Below are positions 53,461 through 64,000 of a DNA stretch of 64,000 bases, piece after piece. The notes beneath the pieces are model-generated. The model was not told the origin of the DNA and did no database searches. It was given only the letters and a program-made list of their open reading frames with translations. Position 1 is the stretch's first letter; every line of letters starts with the position of its first letter. Made by a program: the position numbers and the translations under genes. The stretch is from Rhizophlyctis rosea (taxonomy: Eukaryota > Chytridiomycota > Chytridiomycetes > Rhizophlyctidales > Rhizophlyctidaceae). The stretch spans positions 124,993 through 188,992 of the forward strand of contig JADGJC010000035.1 in assembly GCA_027596075.1 (NCBI GenBank), in the 5' to 3' direction.

Positions 53461-56400
53461 CTAATCGCTTCCCTTCTCCTTGCTCCTACTCTTCAATCCC
53501 TTGCCGGGCGTGACTGGAATGACAGATTTCGGTTGCGGTTTGTGGCAGTTGATGTAGGGTGCCAGCGCGGTGTACAGGTACCCTAAGCGATACTGCCAAG
53601 GGGGTTTAGCAGCTGTGTTGCGCATCCTTTTCATCCTATCCAAATGGGATCGTACCTTGACAAGAATCAACTCCTTCAACAACCCACCCAACCGTTCCCA
53701 ATGTTGCATATCAATCGGAAGTTCACCGGCCGCCGCCTCACATATAACTACTTGATCTTCCACACTTCGACCCACCAAGATCTGTATCTTCCTCCCATCC
53801 ACCAATATCCCCACAGCAAGTATTGTAGCCAACACATCATCCTCGGCGTCCCCTGCTTGTGCAATCCCAACCTGCACCTCAATCGACATCGCGATAGCTT
53901 TCAACAGCTTCTCCGTATCAGTCCGGACTTTGACTCTATCCCGTACAACGGGACCGCCCACCACTTCGATGAATAGGACTGGCATGCTTTCTGAGTTTGG
54001 AAAGTCTAGGAAGGCTATCCCGTCATGTAGCGGTCCTGACGCTTGGGCTTCATAGTTGTTTTGACTGGTTCGTGCTCGTGCGATTAGGCCGTTGGGTTCT
54101 TCGCCGCAGGAGTAGGTGATGTGGTCTGAGGAGAATATGGATTCAAATAGCCGATCAAGGACTTTGGAGCGGTAGGCTAGTTCGCGGATTTCGGGTGATA
54201 TGAGGGTGTTGCGGAGGCGGGGTGTGGTGAAGTAGCGCATGCTGTTGAATTGATTGTGTGAGCTGAGGTCATGGGCTACATCTCAGAGATGTGCGACGGT
54301 AAACTCACCAATGATGGGCGGCAACCACCAACTCGCCAATCTCAGGATCATCGAATCCGGCATCAAAACATTCGAGAAATGCCGCCCTCAATGAGCTCGG
54401 ACTTTCATTTTCGGCTGCTTTTGGTGCTCTCGGCAGAGATCTTGCGCTTCTGCCCTTTCCTTTATAATTGTCTGATACATCATCAACCCTGATGTCCATC
54501 AACTTCAATTTTCGCATGACAGCCAAGTACGTTGAATCTTCCCAGTGGTGGGATAGGTCAACGGATTCGGCTTCTGCAATCTGCAAGTCATGTTAGGAGT
54601 TGTCTATCAACCGTCCAGTGCTGGACATGTCATCTCAAGCAGGAGATCTTACCTTGTCATAAGCGTCAACATATTTGGCATATTCCTCACCGTGATGCCT
54701 CTCGCCGAAATCTGAAAAGGGGCAATGGGGAATAGCGCAGACAACTTTGTAACGTTTCAGAAATGAGAACTAAGCAACCGATGTCAGGGTTTATGTCAAT
54801 GAATAATAAGAAGATCTGAGGGCACTTTAACGGACTTTGCCTCCTTCTCCAGTTGTCCGCTTATCTGCCGTTGGTCTCTTTGATTCCAGTGCCTCACAGT
54901 TTTCCGAATTCAGTTCAACCTCAACTTTGGAGTCAACTTGAAGGTTGATGTCAACTTCAGTGTCACTGTCACCCTCCAATCCAGACCACCATTCATCGTC
55001 TGACAATCTTGCACGCTTTGATGTGACTGGAGATGCGGGGTCAATCTTTCGCTTCAAGCGCGTCTCCTCCAGCGTGCTCTCTTGCTCCACTCTATTCACC
55101 ACCAATCGCTTTCCAGCTGAAAGTGTATTCCAATCCCTTTCATACCATTCTACAAATTGGGCTCGATGCTCTGCGGTGCAAAACTAGGACTTGCATTAGA
55201 ACAAAAGTGAACAGCTCACAGAGTCATGAGAGAATGGAAACACTTCATTGGCCATGGTTGCTCATCATATTGGTCTCTGAGGGCCAGCAGCCACAACATA
55301 CAACCCCCATTTGACCTGCCTATGGTACGGCTAGATCTTCTGGGGTTCCAATATGATGTCAATCATGGCAGATATATGTAGTCTCTGAGGGCCACTGCGG
55401 TCACTGTGGACCAGCCACAACATACTCCCCCTTTCACGTTTGCCCATGGTACGGCTAGACGCTCTGGGGTTCTGCATATATCCTTTTGACAATGAAGTGC
55501 TCCGATGCATATTACCTTCTTCCGGTATGTTTCCAATCCTCGTCCTGCCGTCTTCATCTGCTTATCCCGAGATGCGTTTGTCACATAGACGTGCTTGAGG
55601 TGTGTAAGGGCTGCTGATATCTTGTTGAACATATCTTCGCCGGAGGCCGTGTACAGAACTGGGAGGTGAATGGCTTGGTCCAGCTTCAATTGCTCAAATA
55701 TTGCCACCGCTCCACCGGCGAATTTGCGTTCCTCAAAGAGTCGCCGAAAGTTTTCTTTGGAGAAAAAGGGCGGCTGTGAAGGAGCGACGTCAGGGCGAGG
55801 CAACTCAAAGAATGCTTCAAGATGGGACTGACCTCCGGGAATTTAGGTGGGGCAGAGGCACCATTTTGACGTGACCTGTCCGATGGAAAGGACTCCGCAG
55901 AGGTTTCGCTCCGGGCACTCGGAGAGAGAGTCCTGCTACTGCTTCCTCCTAGCATTGTCTCTACCTCTTGGATAGACAGTGCAGACGAAAAGGAGAATGG
56001 ATACGGAGAAGTCGGCGAGGAAATTTCCAACGCTCCTCTGTTGGGGGTGCAGTGCTTGGAACGAACCGCGTCACACAAATGAAATGCGAGGGAATTGATT
56101 ACGTGATCATACCACGATGGCGTGGTGCCGATCTTCGATCTTGCAACCTTGCAAAAGCTCATCGATACTATGAAGTTACTCGAGGTGGCTTCAAGTTGGG
56201 ATATTTATCAAGACATTGAGCCCATTGCATTTACAGTCATTCGAAATACCATGGTGGGGGTCTTGTATTCGGGGCTATTGGTTAGAATGGTACCAACTTC
56301 TTTAGGAATAGTTGGAGCATCGCCTTGACTGGTCTTGCAAAGTTTGCAATGGGAGGATTTCTTCCTACGGTCACGCCATTGAATATGAGCACCGGCATTA

Positions 56401-56470
56401 GCTTCGTGCAAAATGCCGTCGGCATGAACCAGCAGGACGAATGAAGTCTGCTTGAGTTTTGTGCGCATCC
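53461..56470 (-). CDS. Multi-exon protein with nuclease-like C-terminal domain
   Basis: About seven exons join in frame on the minus strand. The N-terminus is uncertain (56470-56100: TSFVLLVHADGILHEANAG, IDELLQGCKIEDRHHAIV). Then a Ser-rich linker (MLGGSSSRTLSPSARSETS), PPFFSKENFRRLFEERKFAG, HVYVTNASRDKQMK, HRAQFVEWYERDWNTLSAG, an acidic stretch with KRKIDPASPVTSKRARL, VVCAIPHCPFSDFGERHHG, and HHWEDSTYLAVMRKLKLMDI. The last exon (54240-53461) has HDGIAFLDF ... VLFIEVVGGPV ... DTEKLLKAIAMSIEVQ. That Asp ... Glu-x-x-Gly ... Lys pattern recalls PD-(D/E)xK-like domains of fungal Crinkler-type and orphan proteins. Function otherwise unknown; nuclear signal likely. Confidence 0.5.
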
Positions 56471-56708
56471 GCAATCCATGACGTCAGGCAAGTTGCTGTG
56501 CTTCAAATGCGTGGATGGTGCCCTGCTCCGCACTCTGCCCAGAAGGACGGATGCTGTTCCACTTTCCGATGATTCATCCGCCTCTATAGCGGCATTGAGT
56601 GAAGGATAAAACTCCGGACTGCTGATTCACAAATATGATATCCTCTGATGATGGCTGCTTGGCCATCTTGAGTATCTTGCATTTCAGCATATCTCGCGTT
56701 GCCAAAAT
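56471..56708. other. Intergenic
   Basis: No gene, RNA or repeat is supported between the nuclease-like gene and the glycosyltransferase relic. Confidence 0.35.
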
Positions 56709-57560
56709 TTAGGCGTCCTCATCCAGTTCGATTCCTGACGCGCATAGACTTCTTGACAACATCGTTGACTGCAGAATCACGGCAAATTCAGAGGGCTTAT
56801 CAGATCTGGCGGAGTCATCCGAAGCTGCAGGTGTTAAGATGATGGGCTTCACGCACCGTCCCGCACCCGTTGCCTCGATCCTATTGCGAACCGCCACATG
56901 GTCCCCGCCACCGCTCATGCCCAGGATCTTCTTTCCGACATACAATGCCTCGTGCAGGCCGTTGCAGCCTCCGTGAGAGATGAAGAGTTCCGTGGAAGGA
57001 GATGCAAGGATGGAAAGTTGAGGTGCCCAGCGGGCGAAAAGGATCTTTCCGTAATCGGAGACGGTTTCTGTTGTAGTAGTAGGGAGCTCGTAGAACGGGT
57101 CCGTCTCAGGTGTGGGAAGGGAAGGTTGGGATGCTAATACAGCCCAGATGACTTTGTATTGCGGCTGATACGTGGTGAGGCCAGACAGGATTTGATGAAG
57201 GTATGAGTTTAAGATTGAAGATTTGCCGCCTTGATGCAACCTTTATGCGATACATCGCAGACACCTACATCGGGCTATAAGCTCTGGAAAGCCGCAATAT
57301 GCCCATCATAGGACAAGTCATATACTTCCGCCAAGGCGCCAAAGAATAGCGTGACAGCTTCCGTGATTGGGAGCGTGTTGAGATCAGATGTGGTGAACTT
57401 GTGTTGTGTGGAATCTGCTTTGCCGAATCCTTCGTAGACCAAGGGGTGTGAGGTGATGTTGGGGTGGGATGAGGTTCATGATTTGGTTTCGGGCGGCGCA
57501 AGGAAGATGGCGTTTGTGACTGTTGGGATGGAGGTTGAAGCCCTGGTTTAAGGTTAAAGG
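56709..57560 (-). pseudogene. Decayed UDP-glycosyltransferase
   Basis: A UGT signature is plain: FARWAPQLSILASP, ELFISHGGCNGLHEALYVG, GDHVAVRNRIEATGAG. Upstream, LPITEAVTLFFGALAEVYDL and, after an in-frame TAG, PDVGVCDVSHKG match the mid N-terminal region, but in a different frame. The donor-sugar motif is degraded (GGD.VAVRN for the usual D/E-Q pair). No intact N-terminal half or membrane anchor is found, so I call it a relic. Confidence 0.6.
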
Positions 57561-57599
57561 TGCGGCGTAGTGGCCGCGCAGAAGAAGAGGTGATATGAC

Positions 57600-58029
57600 G
57601 ACCTTCAGCGCGATGCTGAATGGAAGGAGGCAGCGATCTAAGAAGGACGGGAGCAGGTTGGAAGGTGTCATCTTCTCTGGCGTCAAGATGAAGTTGCCGA
57701 TGTACAGACAAGAGAACCGTTGCCGAGAGATTTGAGGCGCCAACTCAAAAGAGATTCATGCAGAAAAGCAGGAACACCACACTGCACCTCTCGCGTCGAA
57801 GGAAGCCCTTTCGTTATCGGGAATCAAGTTGACCTCCTTCAGGCCATGAGCCATGAGGCGGCGAAGGAGGGCTTTCTGTGACCCGTCACACATGCAGGTG
57901 GTACATGTCACCCAACGACCAACAAACCAAACACCCCCTGCCTTCTCCGCCACAGCCGTCCCCTCTTGATCTTCACCCTTTCCACCTTTTCTACCCCCAT
58001 ATGCCGTTTTTCTTGTCGGCGCCTTTACA
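57600..58029. other. Intergenic, divergent relics
   Basis: Between the leftward glycosyltransferase relic and the rightward NLR relic. No independent feature is supported. Confidence 0.35.
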
Positions 58030-61000
58030 ATGCCGAAACCAAAAATCTTCGTCATTTTGGAAGAGCGAGGTGCTATTTCATTACGTGTCGAAGCAGATGA
58101 CGATTGGGTTGCCATAAAGACCAAAGTATGGATGTGCATAGCCGTCGTGCAAGATGACAAAAGCCATGTAACACATGTACGTCCCAGGTACGAAAGCGCT
58201 TTGGCCTGGCAGAGGTTGAGGACTTCCATCTGTATTGTGTGGATGAAGGAAGGCAAATCTATGTTGGGACTATCGAGATGTTCAATGAGCAGGTGGAGGA
58301 GGGGATCAGGGACTTTCATATTCAGTTCATCATTGAATCAGATCGAAATGGTGTGCAGCGCATTTTTGTTAGCAAGCTGTCTTGTGACTGATGCTGATGC
58401 TGGTATTTGATTTCAAGTGATAAATTCGTCCATTGTCCATACTCCGCCAAGGTCTCAGCCGTCATCTCCGAATAGCAGGATCTGTCCACCCATTGGCAGG
58501 CAAAATGCATTCAAACCTGGCGCGTCATTTCAGCTTGCCCATACGTCGACCAGCAGGACAGCATTTGATGGAAGGACGAGTGCTGCGACAGCAGCAGTGG
58601 ACAAAGATGTACAGGCCGTGTCATCACTCGAGCTGATTCTTGGTTGGCGATGCCGTGAGCAGTATGATACGCATGAGTTTTTTGTAAGGTAAGCTGTGCA
58701 CGTACCGGTGATAAAATAGCAACCTCGGTGTCTGACATTCGTCAACGCCAGCTATCGCGTGGCAACGGACCAGCACCTTGCAGGAGAGTTGGGCCTAAAG
58801 CTTTGCAAGCCTGAGTATCAAGGTGATACTGCGTACCATTGCTTTTTGGATCGGTAGGCGTTTGGACATCAATTTGAAATTACCCGCAACATCTTCGACA
58901 AATCTTGAATGTATGATGGTACGGATAGAGAATGCCTGCCGCTCGGAAAATCCTGGCAGGAAAGCTTTTTGCAAGGATTGCTGCGAGCGCATGTGGTTAT
59001 CGCTCTCTGCTCCGTGAAAGCTCTTGATCGCGTTAAGAAGGCGGACAAGGAAGGGGATAATTTGTTGCTCGAGGTGATTTTCCGTTGTTTGATTTCTATG
59101 CGGTATTCACAACCCAACCCACTGAAACTTGCAAAGTGGGAAATTGCCCTGGACAAGTACGAAATTGGCGAGGCTCACGTATTGCCCGTTCTCGTCGGAC
59201 TGAAGAAGGTTGTGGAGACCAAGGATGGAGACAGTATAGCAGTGCGCAGAACCTTTTTCGAGGAGTTTGGGTCAGCCGATTGCTTCCCGGATTTATACCA
59301 CGCGCACCCGAAGAGCCCGCGGAGACATACTATCCGGCAGATCATCAAGACACTTTTGTCGCTGCAAGCTGTTTCGAGATGGCCGGAGGACGTAGGAGAG
59401 TGAGTTTGTTGATCCTGCCATTATGGTCTCATCGAGGTATCTGATATAACCCTCATAGTATCGCCCGCCACGTTCTTCTGCAAGCATGATGACGTTAGCC
59501 GTAGAGGTGCTCCAGTAAGGAGTTTTGCTGGATTCTGAGTGATCCCGTAGTTAATGAAGTTTTGCAGAAACTGATTTACAGTATGGCATGCGGACTCGCT
59601 CGGTAGGACCATCACATCGCTGAACCGCTTTTACAAGAAGCAAGAAACTACGACGAAGTGCGGCGAATCATCCACGGTTGACGGTCTTTACGAGGGCAGT
59701 CTTCAGAAGGCTTATAGGAGTTTTCCCGCTCTGGAAAGAATTGTCCCAATCATTTTGGTCAGTCAAGAACCCCTTAGTGTGACAGCTCTGTCGGACTTCA
59801 TACGTCTTCCTGAGAAGGAGGTACGTGTCGCAATTGCAAACTTTATTTGAAAATTCTGCAAAATATTCTCCAAAGTGAACACTGAACTCTCAATCAATAG
59901 GTCAGGGATGCGCTGAGGGCAGCCTCAGGCATCATTTCAATGGAGGGTGGAGTGAATGTTCGGCACAAAACCTTGACAGGTGTGTCCTGCATTGAGAATG
60001 ACTCAACGCTCTGAGCTAATCTCTTCATCAGATTATTTGACCGATCCCGCAAGGTGCAAAGATCCGACGTTGTTTGTAGATTTGGCAAGTGCTCACACCA
60101 TGTTGGCTGAGCGCTGTTTACGATCGTTGATCGGTTCCCCACCTTACAACATATCCGCACTGAGGAAAGTCCCGATAGACTTCGATACCCCGGATTTGGA
60201 AGCACGTATCGAAGCGGATTTGGAAGCACAAATCAAAGCGCGTATTCCGGACCACTGTTCGTATTCTGCAATTTACTGGATCAACCATCTCAAGGGCGGG
60301 GATGGACCTGACCAAAACCACCTGTTGCCACTCGTTGAGAACTTTCTCAAATACGAAATTGTTGGATTGGTTTGAAGGATTGAGCATCCTCAATGTTTTG
60401 CAATACGCCATTTTGTACGCCATCTCGGATTTGTTGGTGCTTCAAGTTTGGCTACAGAGACAAAATGCTTCAGACGTAGGCACTAAAAGTCACATTGCAA
60501 ATTGTATGTATACTCACTGCACAGAATAGAGGGTGCAGATGTTAGCCACAGATGCCTGGCGATTGCTCCAAGAATTTCACATACCAATCGCTCATAGTGC
60601 ACTTCACGTAAGGCGCTCAGCACTTGCCTTCTGCCCAACCTCTACCGAGCTCCGGCGTGTATATCTTCGGGACGAAGCCACATCAGAAGGTTTGCCAATA
60701 TGTGAGGGCTTGGATCATATGTGGTCACCATGCCTCAAGACATTTTTTGAGGGAGACGAGTACGGGATCACAGCAGTTGCGCTCAGCGGAGATGGGGAGT
60801 TGATGGTGACGGCGTCTCAGGATAACTATGTTTCCGTGCGGCATGTGAAAACTGGGGACTGCGTGGGGTTAATTTCTTTCTCGCGCGTCTTGATCAAAGC
60901 GATAGGCAAGATCAGTAGTGATGAAATCAGGGTAGTGACATACGACAAGGACAGTCAGGGAGGGGCTGACCTAAGGGACGTTGATGCGGGCACGTTAGTG

Positions 61001-62284
61001 CACACTTTCGGCGGGCCGGCGACGAACACGTTCAATGCTGCCATATCTAGCAACGGGCTTTATGTGTTGACAATGTCGGGAGAGAGATGGAATCCGGTGG
61101 GACATATATGGAATACGGTCACCAAAGCCCCTTTGTGCACATTGAGCAACTTTGCTGACGCTCCGCATTCCCTCAGTCCTTTGGCAATCAGCGACGATGG
61201 AACGTTGGTTGTCGAAGCTGTCGATTGCAGATCTCTCTCCGTTTGGGATGTGGCAGTCGTTGCATCAGAAGGAGGCGAAATTATGACAAAGGCGGTGGCG
61301 TCGGTTCGAGCGCTCAAGGGTTGGGCGGGTATGACTTTCGCAGTAGACATTAGTGCTGATGGAAAGCGTATCGGAACAGGCGGCTTCGATCCCACTAGCA
61401 ACCTCCCTATCGCGATGGTCTGGGACAGTCTAACCGGCTCCTGCCTTTCAACGTTCAAAGGGCATGTCAAAAACTACAACATCACTGCGCTGAAATTCAG
61501 TCAGGATAACAAATACCTTTTTACAACCTCTTCGGATCGTACTGCGCGGCAGTGGGACTTGTAACGGGGACTTTTGTCGAATCGCAAAGGGAAAACGACC
61601 GTGGGGGTAATCTGTGCGCTGAAATGAGTTATTCGGGGCACTTTGTGATCACAGGGACGGATCGTGGAACGTTGAAAATTTGGGACATGGCAACTGGTGG
61701 GATCATTATCGAATTGGAGGGGCACGACCAGGCTGTGAAGGACGTGACAATCAGTGGCGACGACATGTGGGTGGCGAGTGCTTGCCAAGCGGGAAAAGTC
61801 AACGTGTGGAATTTGGGAGCGTGCACCTTGGCCGGCACATGGACTGGGAAACACCACCGTCCCGTTCCTGTCGAAAGCGTAGATTTCATGAAGGATGGGG
61901 CGGCTTAGGATTTCGTTGGGTTCAGGACAAATTGCCAGCCAGGTGGGTTGGACATACACCGTCCCTAGCAGTGATCGGTCGCAGCCAGCGTCCCCGCCAT
62001 TTCTAGGGCTTGCCACACAGAGTAGGCCGAAGCGAAGGGATATGCTGAGGGAGAATTTGCCGGACCGAGGAAATGCGGGACATCCTTCCCATAGTACGGA
62101 TCTTAAGTTTCCTACGTTAGCGGAAGACGATCATGGTTGGATATACCGTCGAGGCCGTGCGGAGAATGACCGCGTCCGTTTGGGGTGGCTTCCACCAACT
62201 TATCGTGGGGTTGGATTTGCGAACATTTCGACCATTGCCGTATTCAATGGACGGGGAGCCATGTTCATCCGGGGTTGGCTATGA
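58030..62284 (+). pseudogene. TIR-WD40 NLR-type receptor, NACHT missing, frameshifted
   Basis: The N-terminus MPKPKIFVILEERGAISLRV plus a spliced exon (FGLAEVEDFHLYCVDEGRQI) forms a small beta-grasp-like domain. After a linker comes a TIR domain: YRVATDQHLAGELGLKL, then CFLDR-ECLPLGKSWQESFLQ (intron 58856-58926), VVIALCSVKALDRV, NLLLE-WEIALDKYE (intron before WEIAL) and HVLPVLVGLKK; Glu of LLLE-W is the likely catalytic residue. Next, with no NTPase between, is the post-NACHT region (STVDGLYEGSLQKAYRSFPA, DYLTDPARCKDPTLFVDLAS, CSYSAIYWINHLKG). WD40 repeats follow (60533-61908; DRTARQWDL, GTLKIWDMATG) and a C-terminal HGWIYRRGR..RLGWLPP. Frameshifts near 60355 and 61560 break it. Confidence 0.72.
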
Positions 62285-64000
62285 GGAAAGCGTGGTACGG
62301 GCGAGTCGGATAGTTTCGTGATGAAGAGTGGTGGGGCCGGGTAAGACGTTGGGAAAGAAGTTAGACATGTCTGGACTGTGGTGCGGAGTGGAGGGGAGTT
62401 CGAGCACCTCAATCAGATGATAAGAATGGGCTATCTCAGTTGTAGACCGGTAATGAACGGAAATTATTTCCTCCATCAAACCACGAGAGTCAACCCGCAC
62501 TAACCCACGTCAAGTGGACAACTGCGGTCCATTGATGCAACCATCATTTTGAGGGAGGGGTTTATCGGATCATACCATTTTGAGACATTCGAGACATCCA
62601 GCGAAATCTCCATGAAAGTTCCTTTTTCCACGAAAGTCTCCCTCGCTTGTGCCATTCCACCCAAATCTCCTACAAATATCAGGGACGCAAAGAAGGCTGA
62701 ATTAAACCCAACAACCAAGGCCCTGATGGGCGCCCGTATCCATCATTCCGCTTGAAGAAATAGACCTCACCATGATTATCGTGACCTCATTTTTGAACCT
62801 CGCTCCTCCGTTATGATAGATTGATCATGACGAGGTGATTGATTCGTGGTTGAGGACCCCATTACATTCTATGCGTTCGCCGAATGGTCGCTTATCATGA
62901 TGGCGGGTATTTCCATGCAGTGGCTGGCTGTGTATGCGCATTGCGCATATTTGATTTGTGCTATTTGCATTCAGTACGAGAGTACGTGCAGGTGGAACAA
63001 TCCAGGCTTTTTTTTTGTCCCCTTATTTGGAGCTGTAGCTGTTCAACGCGAGGGTCCTACGAGGCAGCTGTCTACATTGGCCTCTCGGCACTATTGGTGC
63101 CATGTAATTGGCCTCTCGACATTCAGGCAAGCACCCGGGGATGCAAAACGAGGGAAGAGGTCTTACGTTCGTGACCGCTTGATCCAGCACTTGAGATGAA
63201 TGTTTTCGGGCATGTGGTCAGCATTACAGCAAATGCATTCGATTTACGCTATTAAGATTGAGAATGTGATTGGGCGGTAGGGGATTTTCCCTTATGAAGC
63301 TTGGATTGCAGTCAACTGGCGCTTGCAGCCTCTTCCCTGCTCTTCGAAGCTGAATCGCACGGGAGATAGCAAAAAAAGAGACGCAGATGATATCAGGGCT
63401 TGGAGTTGGCGGGCATGAAGCGGTATTCCGATTTCCCGTCCAAAAATGCACTTGATGCATTGCAAAGAACGATCGCAGGCGTGAAGTGTGTTGAGTGAGA
63501 ATCAAGGTGGGAAATCATGGATATGGAACGTGAAATGAAAACTTTGTGCGTGAGAAGGGCGCACATGGAATCACGACTTTGTTTTGAACTGTAATCCCGC
63601 ATTCTGAATTGTTCGAGTACTTCCAATCATTAACGGCTCGGTTTCTATCATGCATCCCGACTGAGGATAGTCCATCCAGCTTGCCTGAGGAATCACGTAT
63701 TTCCCAGCTGTTCTAACTAGGTTCATCACGGTCGCCTTCCAACTCCTTCCGCTTTCTGTGATGACATCCTTTTCGAACAGAATGAACGTCATGGCCTTAT
63801 GCCAATGGGTGTGGATTGTGAACGATCACGGAAACCATGACCAGAGCGAAAAATATATAAATACAGAGAACCTACCCTTTACACAGACGATACACTACAT
63901 AAACCTCTGTCTCTCGGGGCGCGGCGGGCCCGCGGCCGGCCCCCACCCCCGCCCCCCCGCCCACGGCGGCTCAACGTCCTGGTGCGCAGACGCGATACGC
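62285..64000. other. Intergenic to window end, with GC-rich terminus
   Basis: No gene is supported. The last ~85 bases (63917-64000) change abruptly to G/C-rich low complexity, unlike the A/T-rich sequence before (TATATAAATA at 63853), and may be artefact. Confidence 0.5.

Overview
This window is nuclear DNA from a fungus. Genes are split by short GT-AG introns, mostly about 45-135 nt, with YAG acceptors and often a CTGAC/CTNAC branch point. The proteins are of fungal type: Tom22, Med6, Cdc73, a cyclophilin with an RS tail, and NACHT/WD40-type receptor remains. Several genes are uncommon or absent in Dikarya: a MYSM1-like histone H2A deubiquitinase, an RtcB-type RNA ligase, TIR-like proteins with kinesin-light-chain TPRs, and a TIR/WD40 NLR relic. 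I infer an early-diverging zoosporic (chytrid-like) fungus; no ribosomal or marker sequence in the window confirms this.

Layout. 1-3.4 kb: MYSM1-like gene (minus), cut by the left edge. 3.6-4.6 kb: a MITE with terminal inverted repeats and a short direct repeat. 4.8-6.4 kb: intronless ORF with a C-terminal RNase III domain. 7.8-9.1 kb: low-complexity orphan. 9.6-11.6 kb: RS-cyclophilin with a 7-nt microexon. 12.2-12.6 kb: small secreted Cys-containing protein. 13.4-15.3 kb: CDC73. 15.6-16.5 kb: UBTD-like. 16.8-18.5 kb: dead DExH helicase. 19.8-21.2 kb: membrane-anchored LPMO-like protein. 22.4-23.4 kb: broken paralogue of an intact gene at 37.7-38.9 kb. 25.7-27.2 kb: MED6. 27.8-30.3 kb: orphan with an assembly gap. 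31.3-33.6 kb: broken TIR-like/TPR gene. 39.6-40.3 kb: WRN-type exonuclease. 41.4-43.1 kb: RtcB-like ligase with a ubiquitin-like N-terminus. 46.5-47.1 kb: TOM22. 47.5-52.3 kb: a 1,520-residue SF2/SNF2-like helicase. 52.86 kb: tRNA-Pro(AGG). 53.5-56.5 kb: multi-exon protein with a nuclease-like C-terminal domain. 56.7-57.6 kb: decayed glycosyltransferase. 58.0-62.3 kb: broken TIR-WD40 NLR. The rest is largely non-coding.

The most unusual feature is a family of about 85-nt structured elements. Eight copies lie on the plus strand at 23.8-25.5 kb and seven on the minus strand at 34.8-36.5 kb. Each folds into one long three-part hairpin. The outer and inner stems differ in sequence between copies but stay complementary (compensatory changes). 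The internal-loop sequences are conserved, and several copies carry a second small hairpin just upstream. Base pairs that do not match perfectly are G.U on one strand and A.C on the other, so the transcribed strand can be inferred. This points to selection on RNA structure, not to an ordinary transposon, and I know no described family it matches.

A second theme is decay. The TIR-like/TPR gene, the TIR-NLR, the helicase, the glycosyltransferase and one member of the orphan paralogue pair all carry in-frame stops or frameshifts, while the housekeeping genes are intact. Two 10-N gaps flanked by poly-G runs and a very GC-rich right end mark places where the assembly should not be trusted.
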